From positions 1 to 6,954 of the forward strand of contig JACDBJ010000291.1 of assembly GCA_013695005.1 (NCBI GenBank): a DNA stretch of 6,954 nt, read 5' to 3'. The stretch is from Pseudonocardiales bacterium. GTDB lineage: Bacteria; Actinomycetota; Actinomycetes; Mycobacteriales; Pseudonocardiaceae. Of the stretch, positions 6,033-6,954 are shown piece after piece. Each line of letters starts with the position of its first letter. The stretch's first letter is position 1. A program made the translations under genes and the position numbers. The notes below the pieces were generated by a model. It was not told the DNA's origin and did not search any database. It saw only the letters and a list, made by a program, of their open reading frames with translations.

Positions 6033-6954
6033 GCTTCCCGTTCACCGCCGTCGTCGGCCACGACGACCTGCGGCTGGCGCTGCTGCTCAACGCCGTCCAC
6101 CCTGGGATCGGTGGCGTGCTGGTGCGTGGCGAGAAGGGCACCGCGAAGTCGACGGCGGTGCGGGCGCTCGCTGCGCTGCTGCCGCCGCAGCGTGCCGTGC
6201 GGGAGTGCCGGTTCAGCTGCCACCCCGACGCGCCGGACCCGGAGTGCCCGGACGGCCCGCACGCCACGGACACCGCCTTCACGACAGACGCGGCGGGCGA
6301 GCGACCCGCGCGGCTGGTCGAGCTGCCGGTGGGGGCCACCGAGGATCGGCTGGTGGGCTCGCTCGACCTGGAGCGGGCGCTGACCGAAGGGGTGCGCGCT
6401 TACCAGCCGGGGCTGCTGGCAGACGCCCATCGCGGCGTGCTCTACGTCGACGAGGTCAACCTGCTGCACGACCACCTCGTCGACTTGCTGCTGGACGCCG
6501 CGGCGATGGGTCGCTCGTTCGTCGAGCGCGACGGCGTCTCGGTGTCGCACGCCGCGCAGTTCCTGCTGGTCGGGACCATGAACCCGGAGGAGGGTGAGCT
6601 GCGGCCGCAGCTGCTGGACCGCTTCGGGCTCACCGTTGAGGTGCGCGCCGCCCGCGATGTCGCGACCCGCACCGAGGTCATCCGCCGACGACTGGCCTAC
6701 GAGGCAGACGCGGACGCGTTCGCCGCTGCCTGGCGGGCGCAGGAGGCGGAGGTCGCCGAGCGGATCCCCGCCGCGCAGGCCCGGCTCGCCTCCGTGGTGC
6801 TGCCCGACGCCGAGGTGGCGCGGGTCGCCGCGGTGTGCGCGGCCTTCGACGTCGACGGCATGCGCGCCGACCTGGTCATCGCCCGCACGGCGATCGCGCA
6901 CGCGGCGTGGCGTGGCTCCGCGGAGGTCACCGAGGACGATGTCCGGGTCGGCGC
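6029..6954 (+). CDS. ChlI/ChlD-type AAA+ chelatase subunit, probably for cobalt insertion, cut by right edge
   Basis: This frame begins at a GTG overlapping the cobQ stop (GTGA) and stays open for 308 codons to the window end. It shows a magnesium-chelatase-type AAA+ ATPase: MSFPFTAVVGHDDLRLALLL start, Walker A GEKGTAKST (34-42), a cysteine cluster C60-x3-C64-x8-C73, Walker B RGVLYVDEVNLL (135-146), sensor-1 GTMNPEEGEL (N185) and RPQLLDRF with the arginine finger R198. The AAA+ lid helices follow from about residue 210. In actinomycetes, proteins of this type that lie beside cobQ usually continue into a proline-rich linker and a VWA domain (ChlI-ChlD fusion) and are thought to power a CobN-like cobaltochelatase. 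The C-terminal half is outside the window, so fusion and metal specificity are inferred. Co-transcription with cobQ is likely. Confidence 0.9.
   Translation, partial: MSFPFTAVVGHDDLRLALLLNAVHPGIGGVLVRGEKGTAKSTAVRALAALLPPQRAVRECRFSCHPDAPDPECPDGPHATDTAFTTDAAGERPARLVELPVGATEDRLVGSLDLERALTEGVRAYQPGLLADAHRGVLYVDEVNLLHDHLVDLLLDAAAMGRSFVERDGVSVSHAAQFLLVGTMNPEEGELRPQLLDRFGLTVEVRAARDVATRTEVIRRRLAYEADADAFAAAWRAQEAEVAERIPAAQARLASVVLPDAEVARVAAVCAAFDVDGMRADLVIARTAIAHAAWRGSAEVTEDDVRVG

Noticed and set aside
5672..6901. 409-codon open frame on the minus strand across cobQ and the chelatase gene
   Set aside because: It spans two genes with clear catalytic motifs on the other strand, and its translation is compositionally biased.
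1..6954. Defence island, mobile element or biosynthetic gene cluster
   Set aside because: No transposase, integrase, terminal repeats, CRISPR repeats or composition shift is visible, and every gene fits core or lipid/cofactor metabolism.

Overview
The window is very GC-rich, with strongly G/C-biased third codon positions, frequent GTG and TTG starts, 4-base stop/start overlaps and promoters that appear to give leaderless mRNAs. Together with the gene families present, this points to an actinomycete chromosome. A Pseudonocardiales-type organism is my guess; it rests on gene style, not on a marker. All genes look like ordinary chromosomal metabolism. I see no mobile elements, CRISPR arrays, tRNA or rRNA.

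Layout. (1) Positions 1-252, minus strand: the N-terminal part of a RibD-C/pyrimidine reductase family protein that runs off the left edge. (2) Diverging from it on the plus strand, a two-gene unit of a PPK2-type polyphosphate kinase (308-1162) and a small secreted lipoprotein (1159-1650). The lipoprotein has an overlooked TTG start overlapping the kinase stop as TTGA. (3) A promoter at about 1700-1729, then an FAD-binding oxidoreductase (1737-3089) and a SAM-dependent cyclopropane-synthase-like methyltransferase (3086-4345) overlapping as GTGA. This pair matches the TmsA/TmsB (BfaA/BfaB) system that makes 10-methyl branched fatty acids such as tuberculostearic acid. (4) A 133-base intergenic region with nested, partly mutually exclusive inverted repeats. 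(5) A cobalamin unit: cobyric acid synthase CobQ (4479-6032), then a ChlI/ChlD-type AAA+ chelatase subunit (from 6029, again a GTGA overlap) that is open at the right edge.

How the genes work together. In the tms unit, TmsB is expected to methylate the double bond of an oleoyl phospholipid to a 10-methylene product, and TmsA to reduce this to the 10-methyl chain. In the cobalamin unit, CobQ amidates the corrin ring side chains, while the AAA+ protein probably powers metal insertion into the corrin with a large chelatase subunit outside the window. PPK2 exchanges phosphate between polyphosphate and nucleotides; its lipoprotein partner has no recognisable function. Nothing here is clearly a new system. 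The points most worth following are the uncharacterised PPK2-coupled lipoprotein, the leaderless operon starts, and the alternative RNA folds ahead of cobQ.
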